Shown here: positions 62,654-64,000 of the stretch, one piece after another
Position numbering within the stretch: position 1 is the stretch's first letter
Layout of the letters: each line of letters begins with the position of its first letter
From: Hwangdonia seohaensis
Lineage (GTDB): Bacteria; Bacteroidota; Bacteroidia; Flavobacteriales; Flavobacteriaceae
NCBI RefSeq assembly: GCF_031932625.1
Contig: NZ_JAVSCK010000001.1
Span: 744,001 to 808,000, forward strand
Direction: 5' to 3'
DNA: 64,000 bases
The notes under the pieces: model-generated
What the model was told of the DNA's origin: nothing
What the model saw: the letters and a program-made list of their open reading frames with translations, nothing else
Database searches by the model: none
Made by a program: the position numbers and the translations under genes

Positions 62654-62725
62654 TCCATTTTACTCGCACAATTTGCTCTTAAGAGGTGTAAAGTTGTATA
62701 TTTATAAAAGATAATTAAAAATTTA

Positions 62726-63850
62726 ATGACTCTTAATATATATAACACCCTAATACTGGCGGGCATTATACAAGGTTTTATATTTTCTATTGTTGTTTTT
62801 ACTTCTAAAAAATACAGGCATAGATGTATTTATTATCTCATTGCTCTTATTCTGTGTTTCACACTTAGCAACCTTCAGTATTTTTTGTCGGACGCCGAAA
62901 TCATCACCCGAGTTGATATGCACAACTTCATCTTTTTTCCTTTGGGATCTTTAATACCAGTGCTTATCTATTTCTACGTCATTATCTTTTTATATCCTTC
63001 AAAAAAAATAGTAACTCAGGAAAAGCTGCTGTACATTCCTTTTTTGTTTTTCCTTATCTTCACTTTTGTTTATAGGGTTAGTATAATTTCCCATGTTGAA
63101 AATAAGGTGTCTTATACGGTTTTCGGCTACTTTTTAAGTGTTCAGGAATTGGGCGGACTTATACTCACTATTGCTATTTTAACCTATTTGATTTTTAAGC
63201 TTAAAAAGTTTAAAAAAAGCCAGAATCGTTTAGATTTCAATATCATACATGGTGATTTGAATTGGCTTACCATTACATTAATCATATTTGTAGCCTTAAC
63301 CCTTTTATGGATGGTACTCGCCATAGATAACATTTTTTTCTCAAATTTCAGCACCTCATTCTATGCGCTTTGGGTAAGCATTTCTGCAACTATTTATTGG
63401 CTTGGGTATATAGGTATTTATAAATTTAAAGTATTGGAACAACGCAAAACAATACGGCGAAGTGTAAATAAAACCCAACAGCCAATACATCTTAAATCTG
63501 AAAAAAACGAATACATCCAAAAGCTGGAAGATCTTTTTCAGAAGGATAAAATATACTTAAATCCCAACTTAACATTAGATCGTGTTGCCGATACATTAAA
63601 TATAAGCACCAGCCATTTGTCTAGAATTATTAACACAGAATTGGGTGTGGGCTTTACCGAATACCTTAATAGGTTTAGGGTAGAAGAAGCAAAAAGATTA
63701 TTAAATACCCCAGACTTTTTTAATTATACCATTATAGCCATAGGGTTGGAAGCAGGGTTTAACTCAAAATCGGCATTTTTTAATGTATTTAAAAAAATAA
63801 CAGGGAAAACGCCACATGAATATAGAAAGGGACAGCTGAAAGAAAACTAG
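62726..63850 (+). CDS. Membrane-bound AraC-family transcription regulator
   Basis: The 374-residue protein has about seven membrane helices in its first 240 residues (IYNTLILAGIIQGFIFSIVV, LIPVLIYFYVIIFLY, LLYIPFLFFLIFTFVY, LGGLILTIAILTYLIF, WLTITLIIFVALTLLW, FYALWVSISATIYWLGYIGI), then a linker and a C-terminal AraC DNA-binding domain (about 265-370) with both HTH units (TLDRVADTLNISTSHLSRII and AGFNSKSAFFNVFKKITGKT, ending PHEYRKG). Regulators of this build sense a signal in or across the membrane. There is no target evidence; it stands alone at the right end, followed by a repeat. Confidence 0.9.
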   Translation: MTLNIYNTLILAGIIQGFIFSIVVFTSKKYRHRCIYYLIALILCFTLSNLQYFLSDAEIITRVDMHNFIFFPLGSLIPVLIYFYVIIFLYPSKKIVTQEKLLYIPFLFFLIFTFVYRVSIISHVENKVSYTVFGYFLSVQELGGLILTIAILTYLIFKLKKFKKSQNRLDFNIIHGDLNWLTITLIIFVALTLLWMVLAIDNIFFSNFSTSFYALWVSISATIYWLGYIGIYKFKVLEQRKTIRRSVNKTQQPIHLKSEKNEYIQKLEDLFQKDKIYLNPNLTLDRVADTLNISTSHLSRIINTELGVGFTEYLNRFRVEEAKRLLNTPDFFNYTIIAIGLEAGFNSKSAFFNVFKKITGKTPHEYRKGQLKEN

Positions 63851-63858
63851 AATTAATT

Positions 63859-64000
63859 AACCTGTTCAGCGTTTTGACCAAATTTGTCAATTCGAGTGAA
63901 TTTTACGATTAAAATGAGTAAAATTTGTATCGAGAATAAGAATTTTTGAACCATTAATGGGTTCTCAATTCAATTTTTCGTTCCTCAAAATCACTCGAAC
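63859..64000. repeat. 182-base near-palindromic element, copy 2, inverted and cut by the window edge
   Basis: This is the reverse complement of 44201-44382. TGTCAATTCGAGTGAATTTT, TTTGTATCGAGAATAAGAA and TTTTTCGTTCCTCAAAATCA occur in the matching order, and the left end AACCTGTTCAGCGTTTTG is a diverged form of the 17-base terminal repeat. The last 40 or so bases are beyond the window. Confidence 0.7.

Overview
The window comes from a member of the Bacteroidetes, most probably a marine or aquatic Flavobacteriaceae. The AT-rich DNA, two SusC/SusD pairs, type IX secretion (T9SS) components and cargo (a PorZ-like protein and two proteins with C-terminal sorting domains), the gliding genes gldE and gldD beside mutY and ssb, and promoters of the Bacteroidetes form (TTG, about 19 bases, TAnnTTTG) all agree. 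No species name can be given from the sequence alone.

Layout. 1-11142: a polysaccharide utilisation locus made of the end of a membrane sensor-regulator, a SusC/SusD pair and three lipoprotein enzymes: a glycerophosphodiesterase fused to a GH16 glucanase, an EEP-type phosphodiesterase and a GH3 beta-glucosidase. 11162-19752: a minus-strand block with an alpha/beta hydrolase, an AddB-like nuclease, an OmpA-family porin, the remains of a kbl gene and an AddA-like helicase-nuclease. 20042-23283: superoxide dismutase, a SCO1-type copper chaperone, the RseP-type site-2 protease and tRNA-Asn. 23427-31790: a second regulator, divergent from a second SusC/SusD pair that has no enzymes beside it. 31968-38442: a small envelope-stress-like operon (YtxH, holin-like), an ArsC/Spx-like protein, a DinB-like protein, a DUF3298-type lipoprotein, cystathionine gamma-synthase, an outer-membrane barrel and glutamate dehydrogenase. 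38568-50233: porZ-recO-TonB receptor, two paralogous T9SS cargo proteins, recX and a cupin/JmjC-like oxygenase. 50607-58985: bioB, flotillin-NfeD, a serine hydrolase, a ketoacyl synthase, RNase E/G, a 30-residue basic protein and HU. 59125-63850: mutY-ssb-gldE-gldD and a membrane-bound AraC regulator.

How the genes work together. The first locus looks built to bind a beta-glucan at the surface (SusC/D), cut it (GH16), remove phosphodiester-linked decorations (GDPD and EEP) and release glucose (GH3). Upstream of both SusC genes lies a row of short direct repeats spaced one or two DNA turns apart (10, 11 or 21 bases), a different sequence at each locus, placed where the adjacent regulator would be expected to bind. 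PorZ, the sorting-domain proteins, GldD/GldE and the surface lipoproteins all belong to the T9SS and cell-surface programme. Several intergenic gaps are filled by dispersed repeats, including a 182-base near-palindrome present twice (44201-44382 and, inverted, at the right edge).
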